Source of the DNA: UBA11612 sp964475755
GTDB taxonomy: Bacteria; Pseudomonadota; Alphaproteobacteria; Rhodospirillales; Rhodospirillaceae
Reading direction: 5' to 3'
Assembly (NCBI GenBank): GCA_964475755.1
Contig: CAYYXR010000056.1
Coordinates: 1 to 12,851, forward strand
Length of the DNA: 12,851 nucleotides
The translations under genes were made by a program, and so were the position numbers. Below, in pieces: positions 1-6,123 of the stretch. Each line of letters begins with the position of its first letter. The first letter of the stretch is position 1. The notes under the pieces are model-generated. The model did no database searches and was not told where the DNA came from. It was given only the letters and a program-made list of their open reading frames with translations.

Positions 1-1
1 C

Positions 2-481
<480 letters not shown>

Positions 482-492
482 CCCTCACAGCT

Positions 493-615
493 GTCATACC
501 CGGCGCATGCCGGGTATCCAGTGCTACGAAGTTCAACCGATGCCGGAACCACTCGTGGCCCCGCATGGAATAGCGTTCCAAAACCCTGGATCCCCGGAAC
601 ACGTCCGGGGATGAC
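493..615. repeat. Dispersed intergenic hairpin repeat, copy 1
   Basis: A 123-bp element bounded by GTCA at the left and TGAC at the right. The left hairpin is ATACCCGGC-GCAT-GCCGGGTAT (496-517, perfect 9-bp arms) and the right hairpin is ATCCCCGGA-ACACG-TCCGGGGAT (590-612, perfect 9-bp arms). Between them lies a stretch ending in GCGTTCCAAAACCCTGGATC. A second element with the same plan and a closely similar right half is at 3124-3248. Elements of this layout are common between genes in alphaproteobacteria. I infer a REP/BIME-like or MITE-like family; it has no coding content. Short ORFs across it are by-products of the repeat. Confidence 0.75.
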
Positions 616-643
616 AAGCGGGGTAGATTCACATATTTGACGA

Positions 644-659
644 AACAACCCCATGCGCC
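644..659. repeat. 16-bp direct repeat, left copy
   Basis: AACAACCCCATGCGCC occurs here and again exactly at 712-727, 68 bp away. The segment between them has no recognisable gene. The second copy abuts the stop codon of the thsA 3' part, so the pair marks the downstream edge of the Thoeris insert. Confidence 0.6.
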
Positions 660-711
660 AGGAGAAAATCCGGCGTTTATGCCATGGATTCAACGACATC
701 ACGTTTTGAGG

Positions 712-727
712 AACAACCCCATGCGCC
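712..727. repeat. 16-bp direct repeat, right copy
   Basis: Exact second copy of AACAACCCCATGCGCC. It ends at 727, and the thsA stop codon (minus strand) occupies 730-728. A related motif, ACAA-TT-CATGCGCCA, covers the start codon of the SDR gene at 2322-2336, on the other side of the Thoeris operon. Confidence 0.6.
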
Positions 728-1207
728 TCAGTTAAACAGAGGATTGCCCGCCCCAGCAGACGGATTTGGACTTCTCCCAACGTGATACTTGCAGACATGA
801 ACTAGGTATTTTTGTAACTCGGGAAGAGAGATTTCATGTTTATAAAAATCGCTCTCTCGAATCACAATTGTTAACTTGTCACAACAACGGGACTCACCTG
901 CACTGACAATAAAAGAGTCTATGATCAAACGAGTGATCTCTTCTCGGGAATTTCTAATTCTTCCTGCACCAGTCCCCAAAAGAGGGACCGCGATTTCCTC
1001 TTCATATTTTGTTTTCGTTGAAAGATATATCCACAGCCCAGCCAAAGCGTCGCTAACCAACTCTATGGTCGTGCTGGCGTTTCCTTCGGCAGACATATTT
1101 GACATAGCCAACAAATGAAAATTTCTACCACTTCTGTTGACGGTCGCCACAGTACCGATGTTGTATCGTTGCTTTTTTCCTTTCCTTACTTCTTCATGCG
1201 CAAGTCC
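728..1207 (-). CDS. thsA: Thoeris effector ThsA, C-terminal macro-domain part (frameshifted from the upstream ORF)
   Basis: The frame is open from 1207 to the stop at 728, and it carries the second half of a ThsA-type macro domain. Seen motifs: RKGKKQRYNIGTVATV, then NFHLLAMSNM, GNASTT, and the glycine-rich ligand loop AVPLLGTGAGR followed by REEITRLIIDSF. It has no credible start of its own: the only early candidate is a GTG at 1150 inside the conserved YNIGTV block, and no ribosome site precedes it. The first half of the same domain is in the ORF at 1186-1683, one frame away, so this is one gene with a -1 shift (one base missing) inside 1186-1207. The last 15 or so residues (SPNPSAGAGNPLFN) look unlike the domain and may be a read-out into flanking DNA. 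Base composition is AT-rich compared with neighbours. Function in the family: senses the TIR-made nucleotide signal. Confidence 0.82.
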   Translation of the reverse strand, partial: GLAHEEVRKGKKQRYNIGTVATVNRSGRNFHLLAMSNMSAEGNASTTIELVSDALAGLWIYLSTKTKYEEEIAVPLLGTGAGRIRNSREEITRLIIDSFIVSAGESRCCDKLTIVIRESDFYKHEISLPELQKYLVHVCKYHVGRSPNPSAGAGNPLFN

Positions 1208-1683
1208 TCAGATACGGGCTGCGACGAAAGTGCTTGTTGAATATCTGAATCAAGATGGCCTTCATTTGATTCATAGAATCTTGAAGTGAACTGACCTTGC
1301 AGGCTGGATTGGGAAATCAAATTGTCACTTATTCGCGTATCAAAAGTAGTATTTGCAGGAATTACGCAACTACAATGCATGTCTAAAATGCTGCCCACTG
1401 TTATCCCGATTTCTACATCCATCCGCTCCAATCTACAGGAGATTGAGGTCGAAACGAATCGCGTGAGAGCGGTCAGAACTAATAGCGAGCATAAGTAGGC
1501 TGGAAGCGATACAAATTGCTTTATTTGTGTCGCTAAGTGCGCACTAAAGAAATCTATAGCCTCAAGCACAGTATATGTGAGGCCTAAAAGCCCAAAAAAA
1601 TTCCGAGGAGTTTGAACGCTCCAAATTCCGTACTTGAGATAAAGGCGGGATAAATATCCCCTCCTGAGTTCACGCCAGGTCAC
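1186..1683 (-). CDS. thsA: Thoeris effector ThsA, N-terminal part: two membrane helices plus start of macro domain
   Basis: The 165-residue product has two hydrophobic helices (about residues 29-46 and 57-78) and then the first half of a ThsA macro domain: VEIGITVGSILDM, VIPANTTFDT (ligand-loop type motif), SLQGQFTSRFYE and GHLDSDIQQAL. Together with the ORF at 728-1207 it gives the TM-TM-macro layout of type II Thoeris effectors. In that family the macro domain binds an ADP-ribose-type signal made by the TIR partner, and the membrane helices are the toxic output during phage infection. The GTG start (1683-1681) overlaps the thsB stop as GTGA, a sign of translational coupling. Stop TAA at 1186 comes in mid-domain, so the effector is truncated as printed: mutation, assembly error or, less likely, recoding. 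GC in 1501-1560 is 23/60, against 39/60 in 2521-2580 of the SDR gene, which supports horizontal origin. Confidence 0.85.
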   Translation of the reverse strand: MTWRELRRGYLSRLYLKYGIWSVQTPRNFFGLLGLTYTVLEAIDFFSAHLATQIKQFVSLPAYLCSLLVLTALTRFVSTSISCRLERMDVEIGITVGSILDMHCSCVIPANTTFDTRISDNLISQSSLQGQFTSRFYESNEGHLDSDIQQALSSQPVSEDLRMKK

Positions 1684-2183
1684 AATGCCAACCGCGCATA
1701 GATTGAATCATTGTAGTAGTACGGCCCTGAAACTCCTTGCCTTCCAAGTTCAAGGCATTGGTCGGGCCAATGATCTATTGCGTGCTCTATTATTTTTGCA
1801 TTGAATGAAACGTATATCGCCAATTGATCTCTCAAAATTGGTGGGCACAAGTCTGGGTCTTGCCTACGAGTTCCATTTAAATTCACACCAATTATAGGAA
1901 GCCCTATTTTCAAGGCTGTCTCGATCTCCCACCTAACAAATCTATAAAGAAATTTCGTACTCCGTCCTATCAGTAGGACAAACACCGTCGATTTCCTCAG
2001 CCTTTTTCTTAGGCTGCGCTTTATCGTTTCCTCGGAACTAGTGTCGCGCGACTGTTTCAGGTCATGAGCATCCAATAAGTCGAATGAAAATCCTTCATGG
2101 GTTTTCCACGCTTTCATCAGCCTGAAATAGTGCATATCCTCGTCGCCATCGAACGCAACGTAGGTTCTTCTTCTGATCGCCAT
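1680..2183 (-). CDS. thsB: Thoeris TIR-like protein ThsB (DUF1863 type)
   Basis: A 167-residue single-domain protein of the ThsB TIR-like family. The N-terminal strand is TYVAFDGDED (residues 7-16); the core is RKSTVFVLLIGRST (63-76), then FVRWEIETALKIGLPIIGV (82-100). Glu86 in WEIETAL aligns with the catalytic glutamate of NADase TIR domains (compare KEIVTAL in SARM1). No other domain and no membrane segment is seen. In Thoeris, ThsB senses infection and converts NAD to a signal nucleotide; for type II systems this is reported to be a histidine-ADP-ribose conjugate that activates the macro-domain effector. ATG start at 2183 is preceded by AGGGGGACGCT at a suitable distance. It is first in the operon and overlaps thsA by 4 nt. 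Alternative: another DUF1863 protein outside Thoeris, but the thsA neighbour argues against that. Confidence 0.87.
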   Translation of the reverse strand: MAIRRRTYVAFDGDEDMHYFRLMKAWKTHEGFSFDLLDAHDLKQSRDTSSEETIKRSLRKRLRKSTVFVLLIGRSTKFLYRFVRWEIETALKIGLPIIGVNLNGTRRQDPDLCPPILRDQLAIYVSFNAKIIEHAIDHWPDQCLELGRQGVSGPYYYNDSIYARLAL

Positions 2184-2219
2184 TTGATAGCGTCCCCCTG
2201 AGGCAAAACTATAAATTGT

Positions 2220-2225
2220 ATTATA
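2220..2225 (-). promoter_or_regulatory. Candidate -10 box for the thsB-thsA operon
   Basis: On the minus strand a perfect TATAAT lies in a very AT-rich stretch (2210-2235), 37 bases before the thsB start. No convincing -35 box stands at 17 bp (TAGTCT at 2248-2243), so the call rests on the -10 match and position only. Confidence 0.35.
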
Positions 2226-2328
2226 TTAAAAATACACCGTGTAGACTAATGAGGACGGGCTCAGCTTCTACTTCTGGCACTGATAAACTTTGCTTTTGCT
2301 CCAACTGAATTTGACCAAGGGACAATTC

Positions 2329-3093
2329 ATGCGCCACAAAGATAAACGCGCCATTGTCACCGGAGGGGCGCGCGGCATCGGCCGGGCCATTTCCGAGCGC
2401 TTGATTTCTGAAGGCGCGAAAGTCCTCATCGCCGATCTGGATGCCGAGCACGGCACGGAAACGGCGGATACCATCGGCGCGGCCTTCGCCAAAACCGATG
2501 TCTCCTCAAAAGTGGAAGTGGAGGCCCTCGTCGCCCGCGCGGTGGAGGATTTCGGCGGCATCGACATTGTCGTCAACAACGCCGCCACCATTCACAAGGC
2601 CGAGCTGCTGGACCTGGAGGAAGAAGACTACGACCGCGTCATGGGCGTGAACCTCAAAGGCCCTTTCCTGCTCTCACAGGCTGCCGCAAAGCATATGATG
2701 GCGCAAAAGTCCGGCGCCATCGTCAACATCGCCTCGATCAATTCCGAGCTGACCATGCCCGATCACATCCCCTACGCCATCGCCAAGGGCGGCGTGGTGC
2801 TGCTCACCAAGGTGCTGGCGCTGTCGCTCATCCCCCACGGCGTGCGCGTGAACGCGGTTGCGCCCGGCACCGTACTGACAGAGCTCTCGCGCGTGGTTCT
2901 GGAAAATCCGGAAGTGGAAAAAATGGTGCTGTCCCGCACACCCATCGGGCGCTTCGGCGAGCCGGATGAAATCGCCGCGGTGGTCTCGTTCCTGGCTTCG
3001 GACGAAGCCTCGTTCATCGTCGGGCAGACCATTTACGCCGAAGGCGGCCGCCTCACCCTCAACTACACCATGCCGGATGACAACAAGAAGTAA
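2329..3093 (+). CDS. Short-chain dehydrogenase/reductase (classical SDR)
   Basis: A 254-residue cytoplasmic NAD(P)-dependent oxidoreductase. Motifs in order: cofactor loop TGGARGIG (11-18), Asp36 at the end of beta-2 (VLIADLD), which favours NAD(H), NNAA (83-86, in place of NNAG), the active-site Asn108 in VNLKG, Ser136, and YAIAK with Tyr149 and Lys153. The C-terminal end has the usual GEPDEIAAVVSFLASDEASF and GQTIYAEGG. Length matches the classical family. The ATG at 2329 is chosen over the TTG at 2290 because AAGG lies 8 bases upstream and the TGG loop then sits at the normal position. The substrate cannot be told. It is transcribed divergently from thsB across about 145 bp; its start codon region resembles the direct repeats beyond the other end of the Thoeris operon. 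Confidence 0.93.
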   Translation: MRHKDKRAIVTGGARGIGRAISERLISEGAKVLIADLDAEHGTETADTIGAAFAKTDVSSKVEVEALVARAVEDFGGIDIVVNNAATIHKAELLDLEEEDYDRVMGVNLKGPFLLSQAAAKHMMAQKSGAIVNIASINSELTMPDHIPYAIAKGGVVLLTKVLALSLIPHGVRVNAVAPGTVLTELSRVVLENPEVEKMVLSRTPIGRFGEPDEIAAVVSFLASDEASFIVGQTIYAEGGRLTLNYTMPDDNKK

Positions 3094-3123
3094 GCGGACT
3101 CCGTTTCCTCGTATTCTCTTTAC

Positions 3124-3248
3124 GTCACCCTCGGGCTTGTCCCGAGGGTCCAGGGTAATCGAACTATGAGAATACCAAGACGTATAGAGCTTGCTGCATC
3201 GCTATGCGTTTCAAAACCCTGGATCACCGGGACAAGCCCGGTGATGAC
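3124..3248. repeat. Dispersed intergenic hairpin repeat, copy 2
   Basis: A 125-bp element bounded by GTCA and TGAC. Left hairpin ACCCTCGGG-CTTGT-CCCGAGGGT (3127-3149) and right hairpin ATCACCGGG-ACAAG-CCCGGTGAT (3223-3245), each with perfect 9-bp arms. The stretch before the right hairpin reads GCGTTTCAAAACCCTGGATC, matching copy 1 (493-615) with one change. The stem sequences differ between copies but stay paired, which points to selection or to a structured transposition unit. Confidence 0.75.
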
Positions 3249-3271
3249 AGTGAGTATTATTACTCAAGGCG

Positions 3272-3493
3272 TCACTTTGACTTCGCGTAAGCCAGGGCGA
3301 TAAACCCCGCTGTCTCGAGAAGACTCAATACCAGCACCACCGGACCCATCAACGCCGGCTCCAGGGTGTACTTACACGCGACAATAGTACCCCCGACCAC
3401 GGCAATGAACAGCAGTACCGCCAACCAGCCTTTTGCGTTGCGCGGCTGAAGTCCGAAACCTTTCGGCTTGGGCGCAAACCATGGTTCACTCAT
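3272..3493 (-). CDS. Small two-helix membrane protein, unknown function
   Basis: A 73-residue protein starting MSEPWFAPKPKGFGLQP, with a WF-PK-GFG-P pattern like that of small alphaproteobacterial membrane proteins of no known role, followed by two hydrophobic helices (about residues 23-42 and 47-70) and a basic end (AYAKSK). It lies just after the GFA gene on the same strand. The ATG at 3493 gives the family-like N-terminus, but its ribosome site (GGGAG only 2 bases away) is too close. A TTG at 3502 adds three residues and lies six bases after AGGGA and one base past the GFA stop (TGA 3506-3504), so it is also possible. Both suggest coupling to the upstream gene. No function can be assigned. 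Confidence 0.75.
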   Translation of the reverse strand: MSEPWFAPKPKGFGLQPRNAKGWLAVLLFIAVVGGTIVACKYTLEPALMGPVVLVLSLLETAGFIALAYAKSK

Positions 3494-3503
3494 CGCTCCC
3501 AAC

Positions 3504-3920
3504 TCACTTCCCTAAGTCCGGTTGGGTTTCCGAGCGTGGAATCTTTTCGCTGATCAACGCCCAGCTGGGCGCTTCGCTGGTCCAGATGGTGTTCTGGGGC
3601 GCGGCGATTTCCCGGTCATCCAATGTGCCCGCGCGCACCGAAACCATACCGGGGCGCTGGTCGGAAAAGGTGCACACATGCACGCCGCATTTAGGGCAGA
3701 AATAGCGGCGCATGGTGTTGCCGCTGTCCGCCGTACAGGCGTATTCGGTCAATTCACCCTCACTCGAAAACGCGGACTTGTCGAACACGGCATTCACCGT
3801 CGCGCTGCCCGCCCCCACCTTTTGGCATAACCGGCACCAACACGTTCGAACGACCTTCGGCTTATCGGAGTCTATGGAATAGCGCACCGCGCCGCATAAA
3901 CATCCCCCTGTAATCGCCAT
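3504..3920 (-). CDS. GFA / CENP-V domain zinc protein
   Basis: A 138-residue protein of the glutathione-dependent formaldehyde-activating enzyme (GFA) family. The zinc ligands are visible: Cys7 and Cys9 in GGCLCGAVRY, Cys27, Cys29 and Cys32 in CWCRLC, and Cys75 and Cys78 in FCPKCGVHV. The length fits a single-domain member. Most such proteins have unproven substrates, so formaldehyde metabolism should not be assumed. The ATG at 3920 has a strong AGGGGG site upstream. The 11-base leader AGGGGGACGCT (3933-3923 on the minus strand) is identical to the one before thsB. It is first of a two-gene unit with the small membrane protein downstream. Confidence 0.9.
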   Translation of the reverse strand: MAITGGCLCGAVRYSIDSDKPKVVRTCWCRLCQKVGAGSATVNAVFDKSAFSSEGELTEYACTADSGNTMRRYFCPKCGVHVCTFSDQRPGMVSVRAGTLDDREIAAPQNTIWTSEAPSWALISEKIPRSETQPDLGK

Positions 3921-4100
3921 AAAGCGTCCCCCTATCCTCTATAGCTTAGCGCCGTTTTGGCTCAGCGCCTGGGCATCCTACGAAAAATTTGAATTCGACC
4001 TCTGCAAAAATCGCTGATGTGCAAATCAAACGTCAGGCGTAGAACCCGCTCCGCCGAAATTCGGCATTTTATGGTTCAACCTTTTTGACGGCACGTCATC
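3921..4100. other. Intergenic region between divergent GFA and exported-protein genes
   Basis: The 180-base gap must hold both promoters. I see no consensus pair. A perfect short palindrome GCCGAA-A-TTCGGC (4053-4065) followed by ATTTTAT lies 35 bases before the start at 4101; it could be an operator or a weak hairpin, and nothing decides between them. Confidence 0.3.
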
Positions 4101-5024
4101 ATGAAAAACATAACAAAAATCACGACCTCTGCCCTTTCAATTATCGTCTCTCCGTTCGGCTGGCCCATCGCGCTGATTATCGCGGCAAGCATATCCTTTG
4201 CCATGATCACCGACCCGGCCCGCGGTGAGGAGACATTCCCGCCTGCCTCCGTCGGAAATGTGGCCGGCGCGGTGGGCGGCCCGTTCGACACCTACCGTCG
4301 CACGGTCATCCTGGGTATCGATCCCGGCCGCTCCTATGTGCGGTTCACGAACATGAGCGATCAGCCGGTGACGAATATTGTCGAAGTGTACGGCCTGGAC
4401 TCCGAAAGTACCCTAGGCAGATTCCAGATCACCGTACCCGCCAAAGCATCTGTGCAGGTTCGCCCAGAGCAGATGATTCAAAGCCTGCTGCCTTTGGATC
4501 TGGATCAGTTTCTCGCGCTTTACGTGGAGAACGGCCATACCAATCAATTTTGGCAGCATGTCCAATTCGATCAGCACAGCGGTGAATTCGCGGACGCGGG
4601 TGTGTGCACCTACATCCCAGATGTGAATTTTCTGCCACCCGGCAATGTCGCCATCAATGTCCATACAACCCGCATCAACTGGTATGCGTCCTTTGTATCG
4701 GTACATAACTTTTCCGATGTAACCGCCGCGTATGAAGTACGTGTTTACCGGTCCGCCACCGGTGAGTTGATGGGAACCACGGAAATCGATTTGGGACCGC
4801 GTGAGACGCTGAATGAAAGCGGCTATTGGTTCCAAGGTGCCGTGGGCTGGTACTTTCTTGAGCCTAATGACTTACACATGAACGTGGAGTTTGTGCCGCT
4901 GGCACAGGACGACACCCAGCGTATTGCCGTAGGCCATGTCGTCGGTGATGTTTACGAAGGCGGTACGGCCAACCTGTCGAACCCCTGCCCCTTGATCGGC
5001 AATGGGTTCACGCGCACGCCGTAA
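4101..5024 (+). CDS. Exported protein of unknown function with an internal duplication
   Basis: A 307-residue protein with a long N-terminal signal segment: MKNITK, then a hydrophobic stretch (about residues 17-36) and PARGEE as the probable end of the signal. The rest is rich in predicted strands. Two parts resemble each other: SYVRFTNMSDQPVTNIVEVY followed by LGRFQITVPAKASVQV, and SFVSVHNFSDVTAAYEVRVY followed by MGTTEIDLGPRETLN. Shared features are S-aromatic-V, N-hydrophobic-SD, V-x-VY, and a strand before P-x-(A/E). This suggests two copies of a beta-sandwich-like domain. I do not recognise a named family. Two cysteines (in GVCTY and NPCPL) could pair after export. No clear Shine-Dalgarno precedes the ATG at 4101. 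A good terminator follows at 5034, so it is probably monocistronic. Confidence 0.8.
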   Translation: MKNITKITTSALSIIVSPFGWPIALIIAASISFAMITDPARGEETFPPASVGNVAGAVGGPFDTYRRTVILGIDPGRSYVRFTNMSDQPVTNIVEVYGLDSESTLGRFQITVPAKASVQVRPEQMIQSLLPLDLDQFLALYVENGHTNQFWQHVQFDQHSGEFADAGVCTYIPDVNFLPPGNVAINVHTTRINWYASFVSVHNFSDVTAAYEVRVYRSATGELMGTTEIDLGPRETLNESGYWFQGAVGWYFLEPNDLHMNVEFVPLAQDDTQRIAVGHVVGDVYEGGTANLSNPCPLIGNGFTRTP

Positions 5025-5033
5025 TGATACCCG

Positions 5034-5075
5034 GTCCTCTCTTCCGAACGGGAGGAGAGGACTTCCTTTTATTTT
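5034..5075 (+). terminator. Rho-independent terminator of the exported-protein gene
   Basis: GTCCTCTC (5034-5041) pairs perfectly with GAGAGGAC (5055-5062), and extra pairing is possible inside the loop region (TTCC with GGGA). It is followed by TTCCTTTTATTTT, ten bases after the stop codon of the gene ending at 5024. The T-rich side serves only the plus strand. Confidence 0.75.
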
Positions 5076-5188
5076 GAACTCACGTCCAGCGGCGGTGTAT
5101 CGGGCACACCCGCGCCTATATCCAGCCAGATCAAGTTATGAGTCTCAGCGATGGAATTTACGGCTTCTTGCAATTTCAAGCCCACATT
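5069..5188 (-). pseudogene. In-frame continuation of the PAS_5 gene after a TAA stop
   Basis: Directly after TAA (5191-5189) the frame stays open for 39 codons to the next TAA at 5071-5069. The encoded peptide includes NVGLKLQEAVNSIAE, HNLIWLDIGAGVP and PPLDVSSK. Its amphipathic helix and WLDIGAGVP segment are consistent with the missing C-terminal end of a PAS_5 protein. There is no start codon or ribosome site of its own. Confidence 0.5.
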
Positions 5189-5635
5189 TTACATCGAATA
5201 GCCCACAACTCTGGGGGCGTGGTCGTCCTTCGCGGCAAGAGGAAGGAGTATCATTTGTGTTTGCAGCGCGCGGCCGGAACTGGCCACAAACGAAACTCCG
5301 ACCAGATAGTCGCACGGCTGTCTAACCGCGTTTTCCATGTTCGAAAGGGAGGACTTTTTGGCTTCCGGATTAATGTATGCGTGCAGTTCCTTGCCGGTGA
5401 AATCTGCCCCCCAACGCTCAACCAATTCGGTTCCATGAAAACGCACAATCGCACCCTGACCGGGGACAACATCGCAGATATAGACCGTATTCATGAACCT
5501 AAAGGACGGCGTATCCAGGAACCTGGAGGAATCGGGAACCAGCGCATCCCCACGCAACTCACGCCAATGGTCGAAAAATTCGCATATATCCTTCGACCAA
5601 CCATCATCCCTGAGCTGTTGAGTGCTCAGCACCAC
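5189..5635 (-). CDS. PAS_5-type (DUF1457) protein, probably C-terminally truncated
   Basis: A 148-residue protein resembling alphaproteobacterial PAS_5 proteins: DHWRELRGDALVPDSSRF near the N-terminus, then NTVYICDVV, IVRFHGTELVERWGADFTGK, a helix with CDYLVGVSFVASSGR, and the final strand MILLPLAAKDD and RVVGYSM. Such proteins may bind a small ligand or signal; no partner domain is present. The start is a GTG at 5635, four bases after the stop (TAG, 5642-5640) of the secreted-repeat gene, so the two are one unit. A TAA at 5191-5189 ends it, but the same frame continues open to 5071 and reads NVGLKLQEAVNSIAE, then LIWLDIGAGVPDT, which looks like a genuine protein tail. A nonsense mutation or a base error is therefore likely. 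Confidence 0.8.
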   Translation of the reverse strand: MVLSTQQLRDDGWSKDICEFFDHWRELRGDALVPDSSRFLDTPSFRFMNTVYICDVVPGQGAIVRFHGTELVERWGADFTGKELHAYINPEAKKSSLSNMENAVRQPCDYLVGVSFVASSGRALQTQMILLPLAAKDDHAPRVVGYSM

Positions 5636-5639
5636 ACTT

Positions 5640-6050
5640 CTACGGCTTCAGGACGTGCCACTTTCCGTCAATGCCGTCGCCGAGCGCTTTTCCAGGCTGG
5701 TCATCGACGTACATATAAATCGGCTGTCCTTTGTAAGCCCATTGTGGGCGGCCGTCTTCGCGCTCAACCAATGTCCACGGGGTCATGGGGTCGGCATTAC
5801 CTCGCGGGCGAACCGGCCACCAGGTCTCCGCGCATTCGGCGGTGCAGTTCGACTTATTGGCCTCGTCTTCGTCGAACACGTAGTACGGCACGCCCAATTC
5901 GCTCTGGAATCCATATTCGTCGCCGTCTTTGACCAGAGAGACTTCCCGGGGAATAAACATCCTCAGAATTTCTTCTTCGCTGGATTGCGCAATCGTCGGC
6001 GCCGAAGTCCAAAGGGCGAGCGCCGCTACGGCGTAAACTAATTTTCGCAT
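5640..6050 (-). CDS. Exported 'secreted repeat' (PF03640 / Lipoprotein_15-like) protein
   Basis: A 136-residue protein with a clean signal peptide, MRKLVYAVAALALWTSAP then TIAQ-SS as the likely cleavage site. There is no lipobox cysteine, so it should be periplasmic rather than a lipoprotein. The mature part has the features of the COG4315 family: YYVFDEDEANKSNCTAECAETWWPV (two-part motif with C-x3-C, here split across Cys and W-W-P), TLVEREDGRPQWAYKGQPIY, and DDQPGKALGDG before WHVLKP. The family's function is unknown. The ATG at 6050 is chosen over 6053 and 6098 because GGGAGG ends six bases before it and it gives a proper signal peptide. The gene sits just upstream of the PAS_5 gene (4 nt gap), so the two are probably co-transcribed. 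Confidence 0.88.
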   Translation of the reverse strand: MRKLVYAVAALALWTSAPTIAQSSEEEILRMFIPREVSLVKDGDEYGFQSELGVPYYVFDEDEANKSNCTAECAETWWPVRPRGNADPMTPWTLVEREDGRPQWAYKGQPIYMYVDDQPGKALGDGIDGKWHVLKP

Positions 6051-6123
6051 CATAAGCCTCCCGAATATGCCCCTCAGCATGGCGTCAGATTGTGCCAAAG
6101 AAAAGGCAATTCCTAAATACGAT

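Noticed and set aside
493..615. Hairpins after uvrA as a Rho-independent terminator or a CRISPR remnant
   Set aside because: No T tract follows either hairpin, and there are only two unlike hairpins rather than regular repeats with spacers.
1186..1207. Programmed -1 ribosomal frameshift in thsA
   Set aside because: No X-XXY-YYZ heptamer precedes the stop in the correct frame; the A-rich run lies after the stop. Mutation or sequence error is simpler.
5138..6041. Plus-strand ORFs of 264 and 139 codons
   Set aside because: They are antisense to the PAS_5 and secreted-repeat genes, which have family motifs, a signal peptide and operon spacing; the plus-strand translations are basic, low-complexity and without motifs.
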